This document shows positions 1 to 12,385 of a stretch of DNA of 64,000 bases, piece after piece. Source of the stretch: Cerioporus squamosus (taxonomy: Eukaryota > Basidiomycota > Agaricomycetes > Polyporales > Polyporaceae); the NCBI GenBank assembly GCA_022592435.1, contig JABYQS010000057.1:62001-126000 (forward strand), read 5' to 3'. How positions within the stretch are numbered: position 1 is the first letter of the stretch; the number at the start of each line of letters is the position of its first letter. The position numbers and the translations under genes were made by a program. The notes below the pieces were generated by a model. It was not told the DNA's origin. It saw nothing but the letters and a program-made list of their open reading frames with translations, and did not search any database.

Positions 1-1
1 G

Positions 2-115
2 GAGAGCGACGACGAGAGCAGCACGGACGATGAGGAGGAGGAGAAGGGCGGCAGCAGTAACGACAGCGACAGCGATCAATCTGAGTGCGTTTTACTGTGG
101 GGATTTGGGGATTAA
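2..115 (+). CDS. C-terminal fragment of an acidic protein, cut by the left window edge
   Basis: The first 38 codons are open from the window edge and encode an acidic Ser/Asp/Glu-rich tail (clusters such as ESDDESS, DDEEEE and SDSDSDQ) that ends at TAA 113-115. Tails like this are common in nucleolar and chromatin proteins, but no domain is visible, so no function is assigned. The last codons may instead be intronic: a GTGCGT donor lies at 93, and acceptors near 136 or 149 would extend the protein to stops near 256 or 399. The strand and the presence of coding sequence are fairly secure; the exact 3' end is not. Confidence 0.4.
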   Translation, partial: ESDDESSTDDEEEEKGGSSNDSDSDQSECVLLWGFGD

Positions 116-747
116 GTGATCACCGCGTGCAGTTTTCCTCCAGGGTCGGGTGCGTTTCCGGAGTCCGTCGGTCTGGCTTGGAGCCTTCGTTGGTGCGTTG
201 GTGGAGGTATAATCGTCGGCCTTGTTTGTGGTCCGAGTTTGACACGCTACTCATGAAGCATGAAGGGGTCTCGCCGACCGTGCCCGCTTTCAGACCACCC
301 GGTCCTAACGAACGCGTCTACGGTGCTTACGTCAATGCAGACGGGCGTCAGAGTTACCTGATCCAGCAGCGCCCTTCCGAGTCCTCCTCCACCGTGTGAC
401 CGTGACTCTGCTGCTCTCTCTGCTGCCACCCCGGTCCGGAGTATGCCCACTGCGCACGTCAATCCGCAGGGAATATGCTATGCCGCAGTGTGGAACTTAC
501 CTAAAGTTGATGGTCGGCGAGCCCAGTGAGGTACGCCCTCTACTCTTACTGGCCTACAGATCTCCAAACTCGGAGTCCGCAGCTCGAATTTGCATTGACT
601 GGCCCACGAACACTGTTTCAGCATTTGAGCTCGTGACAAAGTTTCTTCGTCAGAAATCGACCATGCTGCGGGCGCCCTTTCAGTGGGCTGAGTATATATT
701 GAGCGTTACTGGAATCTGGCACTGAGTGCTGTATCGCGAGAGTTGTA
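116..747. other. gap without a convincing gene
   Basis: Several short open frames occur here, the longest reading through to 399 on the + strand, but none has a recognisable domain or a supported exon chain. Part of it may be the 3' end of the left-edge gene, and the rest is presumably the promoter side of the first GNAT relic. Confidence 0.4.
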
Positions 748-1413
748 ATGGCTACTGTTCGCCCGCGCCGTTTGGGTCTTGCATCTGAAGCTTCCGATGG
801 ACCGTACCTTCACGTCAACGAAGACATCGAAGTCGCACCGTTGCGCTACGGTGAGTGCATCGAGGTTTCCAGCTTGGTTGTCCTTGATGAGAATGAACAT
901 TCACAGTGGACGTCGTCACTGCGGCCTGTAGCGTTCGGGAGGCCCTGCGCACAGCTTCCTGCATGCTCTATTACACGGCTAGTTGTTCTATTGCGTTTCC
1001 GACGTAACACATCTCATGATTCTCACAGAGCGTTGATACCTTCTGGTTTGTCGCCGCTCGCGACATACTGCGCAGAGTGATCAAATCAGGTGAGAATGTG
1101 CATCGAGGAAGAGTCCTCGCAGTCGACCACGGGGCGGCTACCTTGATCTAGTATGTTCGGATGTTTGTTCATTCCGTAGCTGCGTATCGTTCTGACCAAG
1201 TCTACAGCACCCTTCCCGGAGACAAGCCGGGCACGGTGACTGCCTTCTTTGGCCAGTTGCTCAGTCTGACGGAGTCGACTGAGTTCAAAAATGTACGTGT
1301 CGTTTGTAGGGCTCGGAAGTATGTATTGTACTGAAGACCCGGGTGAACAGAGGCGAGCGGAAGTGGGGAAGAAGCCGGACAGCCTGACTCGCCGTAGCTT
1401 GTGGCTGCAATAA
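748..1413 (+). pseudogene. truncated GNAT acetyltransferase relic
   Basis: Exons align one to one with the intact GNAT genes at 1696 and 25336: 748-850, 907-977, 1029-1150, 1208-1292, then a start of exon 5 at 1351. Exons 2 and 3 are exactly 71 and 122 nt, as in the intact copies, and the residues before intron 1 (APLRY) match EVKPLRY and VRPLRY. Exon 5 keeps only RRAEVGKK before diverging and reaching TAA at 1411-1413, so the acetyl-CoA binding motif exon (QGxGY) and everything after it are missing. Intron 2 would need a GC donor (GCTAGT at 978). Without motif A the product could not be a normal acetyltransferase. It is a degenerate copy lying just upstream of the intact gene. Confidence 0.7.
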
Positions 1414-1562
1414 CAGTCCAGTACACGCTCTGACGTTGCAAGTGAGCGGCTTGCGGAGACGAACACCCTGCCAACCACCGCACGTGCGGTTGCACAGTCG
1501 GGCTCAGGGGTTGCATCATCGACGGAAAGGTCAGGCCTGGGGTCACGCAATCCATGGCCCGG

Positions 1563-1695
1563 GTGCCTGGTGTGGTGGGAACAAGTTGATACTAGTGCGG
1601 GGCGGGGCGCTCATCCTGCACCATCATGCCGGCGAGCGTCCATATGCATGTGGAGGCTTGAAACGCTGCTCCTGCGCAGTGTGGCAGTACATAGC
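1563..1695 (+). repeat. upstream segment duplicated in inverted orientation at 27217-27400
   Basis: The bases before the GNAT start at 1696, including a stretch beginning GTGCCTGGTGTGGTGGGAAC, recur with few differences on the minus strand upstream of the GNAT pseudogene start at 27216. The duplication therefore carried the gene's 5' flank as well as its exons. Confidence 0.7.
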
Positions 1696-2913
1696 ATGGT
1701 TGCCTACGACCACGAAGATGAGAAAGCTGCCCTACTGGGAGGCGGGCCTCCGACTTACGGGAGCCTCCAAACTTTGGACGACGACATCGAGGTGAAGCCG
1801 TTGCGATATTGTGAGTCAAATCCTGTCCACATGATAGGGTATAGCGACTGATTGGACTCCGGTTCGACGCGGACACAGCCGATGTACCTCAAGCAGCCAG
1901 TAACACCTATACCGCAACTCGCGTCGAGTCTTTAGTACGCTACGTCGACGTTGGTCCCTCTTCAAATACTTATACACTGCCCAGCAATGAGCACTGACTC
2001 AGTCTTCACGTCCTTGCTATAGATGTTTGGTTCGACGCCATTGTCAGCGTCGTGCACGAAGCTGTTAATTGCCTTGAATTACGCGGACGAGGTGCGCCGC
2101 GGTCGCGTATACACCATCAACAATGGCGACTCCAATTTGTCGTAGTGTGTGACGTGCGCTCCAGTGCTCGTCGGCAAATAGCTGACCACAGTTTGCTTTC
2201 TATAGCCGCGAAGCTGGAGAGAAGAGGAGCGGACGGCTGGTGACCTGGATCAGTGCGTTGGTCGACCCATTCAAGTCTACCGAGGCGCGCAAGGTTCGTT
2301 TGCGAACGACAACGACGATACACTGAATCTGACACTGGCCACTCATCTCGACCATCACGTAGAGGGAAAAGGAGGTTGTGACGAAGCTGAGAGCCATGAT
2401 CAAGTCGGCGCTGGGTGAAAGGGTCAACGACATGATGGAACTCACGGGGCTGGCCACTGCGCCTGCCGCGCAAGGACATGGATACGCCACCGCCCTCGTG
2501 AGGGTTCTCAATGAGATAGTGAGACCTCGCACCTTGATCTATGCATGCTCGCGAATATGCTAACCCGCAGTGTCGTTTGTGCGGGGATAGGCGGACGCGA
2601 AGGGTCGCGCGGTATATGTATTCACGGACGACGCGAAATGGTTCTATGAAGAACTTGGCTACGTGCTCGTCGCGGAGGATTGGGCGGGCGTGGACAATCC
2701 TAAGTGGACGGGTGACCCTGTGCCACTTCGTATAGTGAGTTGGACGAGTCCACTTGAGGCGTGGCTGTCGGACTGACTCCGTGCTAGATGGTGAGGGAGC
2801 CCAAGTCGGCGGGAGGATTCGTGGATGTGGAAGAGGGACTGGCGTCGGATCTGAAAGCCTCAGAGGCTATGCGCGGGTTTCCAAACCACATTCAAGTTGG
2901 ACTGCGTTGGTAG
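1696..2913 (+). CDS. GNAT family N-acetyltransferase (273 aa, 7 exons)
   Basis: Exons: 1696-1810, 1879-1949, 2023-2144, 2206-2293, 2363-2518, 2591-2734, 2788-2913. All phases close and give 273 residues. The fifth exon carries GNAT motif A (LATAPAAQGHGYATALV), the pyrophosphate-binding Q/RxxGxG/A loop for acetyl-CoA. The sixth has the FYEELGYVLV motif B region of fungal stand-alone GNATs. The family transfers an acetyl group from acetyl-CoA to an amine; the substrate cannot be told from sequence. No signal peptide is visible, so it is probably cytosolic. It follows a truncated relic in the same direction, and a frameshifted inverted copy lies near 26-27 kb, so this is the intact member of a recent local expansion. 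Start chosen because MVAYDHEDEK is in frame with the conserved PLRY end of exon 1. Confidence 0.85.
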
Positions 2914-3186
2914 AGTTAATGTTACAGAGCATTCCAGGTCGCTGGCCGAGATGGGGTATATGAAAGCTGTCCGCGACAAGGGCGAGTGAGCCCACCGCAT
3001 AACCTGGGGAACATGCGATCAACCACCGCTCGGAGTTGTGGCGTGGGGGAGGAATTGCGCACCGACGATGAGCTCGACGAAGAAGAAGAGGTCAGAAGGA
3101 GGAGGTTAAGTTCGACCTGAGTGCACTGCTTCTTGAGACGGGAGACATCTAGCGCCGATACTTCCACAACTTCTTCATCTCTGACC

Positions 3187-3960
3187 ATGCAGTCTTTTCA
3201 CTATTCGCACCTACCGTCCGAATTCTCGAACGTGCAAGTCGCGTTGTTTACGGATGTCACGAACTCAGCAGAAATCCGAAGCCGGATCGTCCGAGCGGCG
3301 CAGCTCGAAGGACTCGATGGCGAAACCGAGCGTGAAGCCGTCAACTTCGCGTTCCTAGATGCCCGTCTGGTAGGTGCAAGAGCGTCATCAGCCGCTGCCG
3401 CCGCATGCTGACGCGGGCGTACCTCTTAATGCGCAGATCTGCAGTCCGCTGCATCTGCAGACTGCGGTATATCAGGCCATTCTTGCGCAGGTGCAAGGGA
3501 ACATCCGGACCAAGACGGTCCACTCCGAGATCCTCTGGGCTCTCAATCCCACGAACAATGTGAGCGTTCCCTCACAGTCAGGAGCACTGTGCTCACAAGT
3601 AGCAGATCACAGAGGCGATCCGGCGATATGGGGTAGCAGACACCACGACTGCACTGATTGTGGTGCGGATCTGTTCCCCCGAGCTGGAGAACGTCGAGCA
3701 GCGCATGCGTGCTGTCGTTTCTGGCACTTTGTCCCCGCTGAATGCGTTGACCGATATTACAGACTGGGCGAGCGTGAAGAAGGTACGCAAGTTGTTTCAT
3801 TTGAGCTGTGGATGGAACTGATGCCGAGGCTGGCTTGCAGTACTACAAACTGAACGGCGAGCCTGCGCTGAAGGCGGTCGCGAAAGACCTTGTGCGGGAA
3901 CGCGTTATGGTCGAGGAGATCGTGACAAGCTCCATCGCGATGAAAAGCGTCATGGCATAG
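3187..3960 (+). CDS. CGI121: EKC/KEOPS complex subunit Cgi121 (200 aa)
   Basis: Four exons: 3187-3369, 3437-3559, 3606-3782, 3841-3960; all junctions are phase 0 and the product is 200 residues, close to the usual length. The sequence shows the CGI121/TPRKB pattern: an N-terminal FTDVTNSAEIRSRIV strand-helix, the EREAVNFAFLDARL segment, then HLQTAVYQAI, HSEILWALNPTNNITEAIRRYG and a C-terminal VEEIVTSSIA helix. Cgi121 is a regulatory subunit of KEOPS, which makes the N6-threonylcarbamoyladenosine modification of ANN-decoding tRNAs and also acts in telomere maintenance; it binds the Bud32 kinase. It lies between the GNAT gene and SCO1, all on the plus strand, with separate promoters. Confidence 0.9.
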
Positions 3961-4260
3961 CTGCAGACGGGCTATTGCTGAGCAGCAGAAAATGGGGCCG
4001 GTCCCCGAGGAAGTGCAGACGAGTGACGCCGAGTCCCCGAGGGCGTAGATTCTTCAGGAAGTGTAGATTACTGTATGATTACTACCGAACTGGACATCTT
4101 GGACTGTCCACAGGAACGTCCCAGCCTTTGCGTGCTGGAAAGAGTTAGTTGGATGTGAGTATGTACTTCGAGTAAGTGGCCAGTTGCCTAGATCTGCCGA
4201 GCCGCGACTCGTCCGGTCCGATTTGCCCAAGTACATGGGCAAGCTAGGGTTAGGAGTCCA
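3961..4260. other. intergenic, CGI121 to SCO1
   Basis: Terminator of CGI121 and promoter of SCO1 are expected here. I see no gene and no distinctive element. Confidence 0.5.
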
Positions 4261-5377
4261 ATGTCTGCCTGCACACTCTCCGCCACCGTCTCTCGGGCTC
4301 TCGCCTCGTCCTCTCGACGGTCCCTGTCCGTACGCCATGCCAAGGCTGTATCAAGAGCAACATCCTGCGCTGGGTTAGCCGGCTCGTCGCGGAGAGCGTA
4401 CTCGCAAGACCCGTCAAACCCGCTACAGCAGACCTCTGCTGGGACCCGCGACAAGTCCACAGTAGGAGTACGTTCGACTACCAGATCTGCCGGGGAAAGA
4501 ACGTCGTCACTGATACGACACTCAAGGTATTCACGCCGAAAGCTGCGATTCTGTTTGTCGCGACAGGCGTCGGGCTGTTTTTCTACTTCCGGAACGAGAA
4601 GGAGAAGTTGCTCGAGCAGAAGCGTGCGTCTGCTTCCGTCCGCTCCTCTCACCCCCATCCAACTGAACATACCACCTCCCTCTGTGCTGTCTGTCGGACA
4701 TGCCGTTGCTTGTTGACGACGTGCAGGCAAAGAACGCGAGGACCAGGTGGTCGGCAGGCCGCAAGTCGGCGGTCCGTTCAGCCTCACCACGCACAAAGGC
4801 GAGCCGTTCACAGAGAAGGACCTCCTAGGCAAATGGAGCCTCATCTACTTTGGGTTCACCAACTGCCCCGACATATGTCCCGAGGAGCTCGACAAGATGA
4901 GCGCCGCCGTCGACAAGCTCGGTGCGTCCCGTCCGCCTTACTAACTCGCGCTCGCGCTTGTCCTGCCTATGTACTCATTCGCACCCACATCCCTGGCGCA
5001 CGCACACACGCACGCATGCAGACAAGGAGTACGGCCCCATCGTGCAGCCGATCTTCATCTCTGTGGACCCCGCACGGGACACGGTGCCCCAGGTCGCGCG
5101 CTACGTGCGGGAGTTCCACCCGCGGCTCGTCGGGCTCACGGGCGACTACGCGACGCTCAAGGCGACGTGCAAGGCGTACCGGGTGTACTTCTCGACGCCC
5201 CCGAACGCGAAGGCGGACGACGACTATCTCGTCGACCACTCGATCTTCTTCTACTTCATGGACCCGAACGGGCAGTTTGTGGATGCGTTCGGGAAGGCTA
5301 ACACGGAGGGGGATGTGGTGGAGCGGGTGAAGAAGGAGATTGCGCGGTGGGAGGCGGAGACGGGGAGGAAGGTGTGA
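4261..5377 (+). CDS. SCO1: Sco1-type mitochondrial copper chaperone (284 aa)
   Basis: Exons: 4261-4467, 4527-4623, 4727-4921, 5022-5377, closing at 284 residues. The first ~60 residues are rich in Arg/Ser/Ala and lack acidic residues, as in a mitochondrial presequence. A single membrane segment follows in exon 2 ([15 protein letters not shown]), then a thioredoxin-fold SCO1/SenC domain. The copper ligands are visible: the CxxxC motif CPDIC at about residue 145 and the distal His in YLVDHSIFF near residue 240. Sco1 sits in the mitochondrial inner membrane and delivers copper to the CuA site of cytochrome oxidase subunit 2. The next gene is a complex I subunit in convergent orientation, a neighbourhood of respiratory genes that may be coincidental. 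Confidence 0.95.
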
Positions 5378-5576
5378 GGGGTGGGTGGAGTATGTTTGGG
5401 AAGGGGAGGGAGGAAGAGGGGGAGAGTACGTTACGTGCATGTTTGCGGGCGCCGCTCGGCTAGTAATCCACCCTACTCATGACACTCACCCGGGATAAGT
5501 CGTCTTGGGCGGTGAAGCGAGAGCACACTGGATATGTGCAACGAAAGCAAGATGCGATATGAACTTGTCTAGTACA

Positions 5577-6053
5577 TCACTCCTCCTCGGCAGCGGCGGT
5601 CTTGCGTTTCGAGAGCTCTTTCATCCGGCGCATGTAGCTGTGGGGCGTAAGCACCTACACTGTAGCGCATACGGCAACAGGTAACTTACTCCTCGTACTG
5701 GCACCTGGGTTGACATTGCTTCAGACATGGACTCGACCATGTTAGGTACGGACGGGACTCACTTCTCGTACGCATGCCTCTCATTCTCGCACTCCCATGG
5801 GAGGTACAGCTTCTCTTTGCGGCAGACGTTCAGTGGGATGAGCAGCCTGTATCACAGCCAACCGAGCGCGTTCCGGAGGCAAGGTGGACCAGAAGTTACG
5901 ATTGGAATATGGGAGGACAGCAGGTGCATTTCAGTACGCGGTAGACAAAGCGGAGAAGGATGTGGAAGCGCACGCAGAGCACTGGTCCCTCCAGCCGAGG
6001 GGCACCTTGGCCGCCTTGAGCTCTGTCTGAGATGCCGTTGTTGAGGAGGTCAT
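5577..6053 (-). CDS. NADH:ubiquinone oxidoreductase B18/NDUFB7-type subunit (79 aa)
   Basis: Exons on the minus strand: 6053-5974, 5846-5763, a 15-nt exon 5704-5690, and 5637-5577; phases close at 79 residues. The protein has the twin Cx9C-like pattern of the B18 family: VPLGWRDQCSALLIPLNVCRK, then LPWECENERHAYEKCQYEDY and a basic MRRMKELSKRK tail. Homologues are small accessory subunits of mitochondrial complex I on the intermembrane-space side, oxidatively folded through the paired cysteines. Length matches fungal members, which are shorter than the animal protein. The 15-nt exon is required: without it the CQYE segment is lost. Confidence 0.88.
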
Positions 6054-6312
6054 GGTCGTGGTGAGCGTCGTGGTAGCCGTCGCTCAACGCTTCCGGCCGT
6101 CCGTCTAATAGGCGCCTACACGGATCCTACGTAGGTTAGGGTTTGAGGCCTGACATCCCAGAACGCGAACATACTAGGTAAGATGATCCGAGCTGGTAGA
6201 CAAGTCTGACGTGCTGCAAGAGATGGTGATGTACAGTATATTCCGAGAGAAGATGACAACGACTGCTATCAAGGAAGAAAAGTCATGCAGACGAGCCGCC
6301 GCGCCCTCGCGC

Positions 6313-7549
6313 TCATTTCTTCTGCTGGTCCTTCATACTCATCTCGATCGCCCGCTTGATCGCGTCTTCCTCGCTCTCCTCCTCGTCCCCGCCGCCCTCT
6401 GCCATCTCAACGTCCTGCTGCTGCGAGAGGGCGAGCGCCCGTGCCAGCATCGCGTCCTCGTCCTCCTCGTCCTCTTCCGGTGCAGCGGCCGCTGCCGTAG
6501 CTGGGGGTTGTGCAGCTGCTGGTGTGGGGGCAGCGGGCGCAGCAGCGGGTGCGGGTGCACTTGCTGGTGCTGGCGCCGCGGTCGAGGACGAAGCTCCACC
6601 CTCTTGTTGCTGCGCAGCTGCGGCTTGGCGGGCTTGCTCTTCCTCCATGGACATGCGCAGTGCCTACAGAAGGTGTGGTGCCAGAGGTGAGAGGACTGCG
6701 CTATGATGTGGTTTCAGCGAGAGGTGACCCACCATTGCAAGCTCCGGGTCGAGGCTTGGGTCGACACCGAACTCGAATCCGCCGGCGCCGCCGCTGGGTC
6801 CTGCGGCATCGCCCATGGCTTCTTCTGGGATCCCACGGTCGCCAGCAAGGATGGGGGATGTGAGGACCATGTCGGAGAGTAGATGTGCACCTGGTGGCAC
6901 GGAGAGGTAATGTCTGCGCGTGGCGTAACTTAGTATGCTTGGATGCAAGCGGTTGCACAGCGTGAAGAAACGCACGAGTTGTCTCCGGTGGTGACGTTCT
7001 CAACAAAAGTCTTGAGGATACTCCGCTCGCCCTCCTCGATACCGTCCCCGAACGCAACAATGTCGACAGCGACGTTGTTCTTCTTGAGGCGTTTGGCGAG
7101 CTTGACCATGAACTTCTCGTCCGCGGCCTGGTCCTCGAGCGGGGAGCCGACGAAGACGACTATGCGCTGGCGGAGGTTCTTGTTCGATCTGTGCTTGAGG
7201 GCGAGGAGGGCCTTCTCGATGGCATTGGGGATGTTGGTGGTCCCGCCGAGCTTGTCCTCCGCGGAGTTGATGGCGTTCAGTATTGAGCCGATCTCTTTGG
7301 TGTTTGTTACGAGCACTTCTGGACTGCACCGCGGGTGAGCGTGCAGCGAAGCTGAATACATGACGGTGGTACAGACCCCTTGCCGGCCATGGTCATGAAG
7401 CCGACGGTGTTCTCTGGGTTGGAGTCGACCTTTGTCTGGAAGAGGGTTGTGACGGCGTCTGCCTGAGCGCGGAACCGGTCTGGCTGGTAGTCGCCATTGC
7501 GCATGTACTCTGAGTTGTCGACGAGGATGACGGTGGCTTCGAGAGGCAT
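6313..7549 (-). CDS. RPN10: 26S proteasome regulatory subunit Rpn10 (350 aa)
   Basis: Minus-strand exons 7549-7377, 7323-6976, 6913-6733, 6663-6313; all phases close at 350 residues. The N-terminal ~190 residues are a von Willebrand factor A domain starting ATVILVDNSEYMRNGDY, with RIVVFVGSP and VDIVAFGDG strands typical of Rpn10/PSMD4. The C-terminal half has two ubiquitin-interacting motifs, DAMLARALALSQQ and EEDAIKRAIEMSM, separated by an Ala/Pro-rich linker. Rpn10 is a stalk subunit of the proteasome 19S particle and a receptor for polyubiquitin. Yeast Rpn10 has one UIM, so the two UIMs resemble animal proteins. It is divergent from actin with a 573-bp shared upstream region. Confidence 0.95.
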
Positions 7550-8122
7550 GGTGGAGGAGAGCGGAGGTCGCGGTGCACTCGTCGGACGCGTCAGCGCAGA
7601 CGCGTCTTGATGGGCGTCTGGGCTGGGTCACGTGGCTGGGGTAGTGAATGGGTGGCCGGGCTTGGCACACACGCTCACACTGGTCGCAGACAGGCTTAGC
7701 CACACGCACGACACGGCCTCGCTGCGATTCTGTCCGTCTGCGCTGGCCAAGAGAGGGCGCAGGCTGCGGGGAACAGGGCGAGAGGGGCGGGCGCTAAGGG
7801 GGCCGCGGCCTGCCCTGAAGCCATCGCGATAAGGAAGGGCGAATCAGGACGCATCGCAGGCGCTGTCCGCCCTTTGCCCAAGCCCCTCACGACTCCCCGC
7901 TCTCTGAACCGTCGCTCTCGCTCTCCAGCTCACCAAGGTCAGTCTCCTCGCTCTCGTCCGCAGCGACCGCGCCTGCTCACGCATTCTCCGACTTCGCGCT
8001 CGGCGTTCGGCATCGCTCTTCTTGCGCTGCGCTTGCACTGCCTCGCCCCGCTGCTGCATATATCATCTCCGACAGCCCCCATCTCTTCATTACCTTTCCC
8101 TTTCACGAACTAGTACGACAAC
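7550..8122. promoter_or_regulatory. divergent promoter region RPN10 / actin
   Basis: The only space between two divergent start codons. It holds GC-rich sequence on the RPN10 side and, before actin, a pyrimidine-rich leader (CCTTTCCCTTTCACG near 8094-8108) with a TATA-like TGCATATATC near 8053-8062. No coding signal was seen. Confidence 0.6.
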
Positions 8123-9709
<1,587 letters not shown>

Positions 9710-10273
9710 GCGGCGACGAGAGGAAAAACGAAGAAGGTGCACACGCTTCTCGCGATGTAGTAGACCCGTCCTACCATACGCTACCGACCTTTTGTTTGTC
9801 CGCTTTCATCCTTATCGCATACGCTGTCTTTTAACCCTTGCCTCCTTTCGCCGCCGGGCGAGAATACCTTCTTTGCACCGTGGCGATGGTTGGGGTGCGC
9901 TTGTATTATGTCGGAATCTGGGACGTGTGAATGAGAAATGAATGGCTTCCTTACTATCATCTCGTCATTTGTGGCGAATTGCGAAGGATGGACGACATGG
10001 GCCGCCTCGGGTGGGACATCACGTCCGCGAATGTGGGATAGCACGTTTGAGGGCGTGTCTATTGCTCTCGCCTGATACCAGTATGTATGCAGATAAACTA
10101 TCTCTCAGACAGCGGATCCTATCACGGTGGCAAAGAAACTGTCCCCTCGTTGCAAAGTGTACTACTACAAGGCCGGCCTTTGTCCTTTCTCACCATCCTC
10201 ACACCCGTACAACGGGCTGCATGCTCCCCCACCACCACACAATACTCCCCAACCTCGGCTCCTACTCCTACTT
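9710..10273. other. convergent 3' region actin / SEC14
   Basis: Both neighbours end here. Overlapping short frames occur on both strands but none is convincing. Presumably it holds the two 3' untranslated regions. Confidence 0.5.
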
Positions 10274-11572
10274 CTACTGTGACGGGGCGTTAGGGTTCCA
10301 CGGGCCCGCATCGCTCATGGAGCAGCCCCCAGGGCACTGGCACTTCCCACCAAACTCCTTGGGCAGGTTCTCGGCGGGGATCTGGTCGAGGAGCTTGGGG
10401 AGGTAGTCCTTCTCGCCGCCGAGGATCTCGATCTTGGCGACGGTGGCGGGGTCGAGCCAGGGCTTGATGATGTTCCACGTGCCGGAGAAGGCCCAGGGGG
10501 CGTTGATGATGTAGAACTTGCCCATCGTCTCGGGGTAGCGGTCCTGGCCGATGCGCGAGGCCGCGAGGACGTAGTCCTTGACCTTGAAGAACGCCATGAG
10601 CGAGACGTTGTAGAGGTCGAGGATCGTGCAGGAGGTCTCGACGGGGTGCCCGACGAGCTTGGAGCACGCGGGGAGGCGCTCGTTCAGGAACTTCTCGTAT
10701 TCGTAGACGAGCCGCTTCAGCTGGCGGTCGGGGTCGGTGATCTTGTAGAGCGCTTTGACGTCGAGGAGTCCGAGGCGCTCAATGTAGACCGGGCGACCCT
10801 CCTGTGATCGTGTGCGTGGTAGATATGCAGATAGGCGTGAGAAGCATGTGTGGGCGGATGGTAGACGCGAGCGTGAATAGCGGTGGGTGGGCAGGGTGGA
10901 TGACGACACGGCGCAGTAACGATTGCGCAGTGGACAGCGACAAGGAATGGAGCGGAGCGTCAGTAGACGGAGGGACGTGTAAGATAATGGAGGACGACTG
11001 ACCTTGTCGGTTTTGTGGTAGTACTGGGGATAGTACTTGTCCACGAGAGCCTTCTCCTTGAAGTCAAAGTTCCTACGCGGAAGGAGGGGCGGACATTGTG
11101 AGCACGTGTCGCGGAGAGGGTATGCACGGAAGACTTACTTCATAAGGTCGTCCACGCCGAAGTCGATCCGCCACTGCTCGGCGTCGAGCAGCATAGTCTT
11201 GGCCGCCGCAACGTCGAACTTGCGTGCGCGCAGGAACCTGAGAAGAGCGAAAGCGCAAGACAAGACAGTCAGAACTCTATCCTTACTCAATGGGCGACCT
11301 GCCGCCATGCCTGCGTCACGACGCGTCGACGACGACAGAACAGCGGCTCCCACCCAAGCAGATACGACGGCGAGGGACAGAACACACCTGAGGAGCGTAG
11401 CATCGTCATGACGCTCGGGGACGAACTTGCCTGCGTCCTGGATCTCCTTCCTCAGCTTGTCGAGGGCCTCCTGCTGCGCGGGCGTGAGGTTGCCCAGCCG
11501 CCCCGGGGGAGGCTTGTAGTTCGGGTCGGTCACGCCCGGGGGTAGAGTGCTCGCGCTCTGCTCGGTGCTCAT
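10274..11572 (-). CDS. SEC14: Sec14-like phosphatidylinositol/phosphatidylcholine transfer protein (293 aa)
   Basis: Minus-strand exons 11572-11388, 11237-11139, 11072-11003, 10801-10274; phases close at 293 residues, close to yeast Sec14. The N-terminal CRAL-TRIO-N helix bundle includes FLRARKFDVAAAKTML. The CRAL-TRIO lipid-binding domain includes GRPVYIERLGLLDVKALYK, CTILDLYNVSL and the gating-helix region YIINAPWAFSGTWNIIKPWL. The C-terminal LPKEFGGKCQCPGGC is the usual Sec14 ending. Sec14 couples phosphatidylcholine and phosphatidylinositol metabolism to Golgi secretion. The third intron is about 200 nt, long for this window, and I see no exon inside it. Confidence 0.95.
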
Positions 11573-12385
11573 CGTCGTTCGTGGGGGAGTGGGGAGGCGT
11601 TTATCGTGCGGGAGATCGTGTGTCTGTAACGTCTACGTGCAACTCGTGTGTGCGCTGTGTGCTGTACGTCGTGCGCTGGGTATCGTGGGTGGAGGTTGTC
11701 TGCTGGGATGGGATGGTGGGGAGAGGGGAAAAGGCAAGGAGGGAGATGATGAAGGGGAGGAGTGTGCTGTATTTGGAAGTGATGATCTTTAGCCACCGGC
11801 GCTCCTCCTAATACATCCCCGCGGGATCTCCGCTTTGTTGCATCCTCGGACGACGAGCAGTTGACGACAGGTACGATTGCACAGTGGTTGCGCGACATAA
11901 ACACACGGCCTTGCGATGTCGGGTGCGACGAACGGCGGGCGCGATGCGATGTTACTGCTACAAACACATTTTGATTACTGATATACAGAGCCCGGGATCG
12001 CAAGTTGAGTCGCGATATGCGCCGGGCCCGTCTACTCGGGGTGGTTGTATACACTATGGAAGGCGCAGTAGCCAGCAGGGTGGGCGCGCGTATCGTACTA
12101 TATCTCGGCGCGCTATGGTCGTCGCCGGCTAATCGTGTCGTGTGCGTGACGGTGTGGGGTCGGGGATATGGTGGCGGAAAGGGGGAAGGTGGGAGCATGT
12201 GTGCGAGTGGGGAAAGATGAAGTGGGGTGATGCAGTTGGATGCAGGTTGAAGTGCAGTGGTCGTGAGCAGTTGAAAGAGTGGCAGAGATGTACAAGACGT
12301 CAATCATATCCGACAGTACCCAAAGATCGAATGATAAATAGAGACAGATGGTGTTTTGGACGCATCGAGCGGGAGATAGAATGGT
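11573..12385. other. intergenic between SEC14 and EMG1
   Basis: Holds the SEC14 promoter and EMG1 3' region. Open frames of 60-240 codons exist on both strands, but their residues (His/Pro/Thr-rich or Gly/Trp-rich) look like noise from biased composition. No gene is supported. Confidence 0.5.

Noticed and set aside
11569..12303. 244-codon minus-strand frame between SEC14 and EMG1
   Set aside because: His/Pro/Thr/Arg-rich with no domain and no splice-supported extension; it looks like noise in C-rich sequence.
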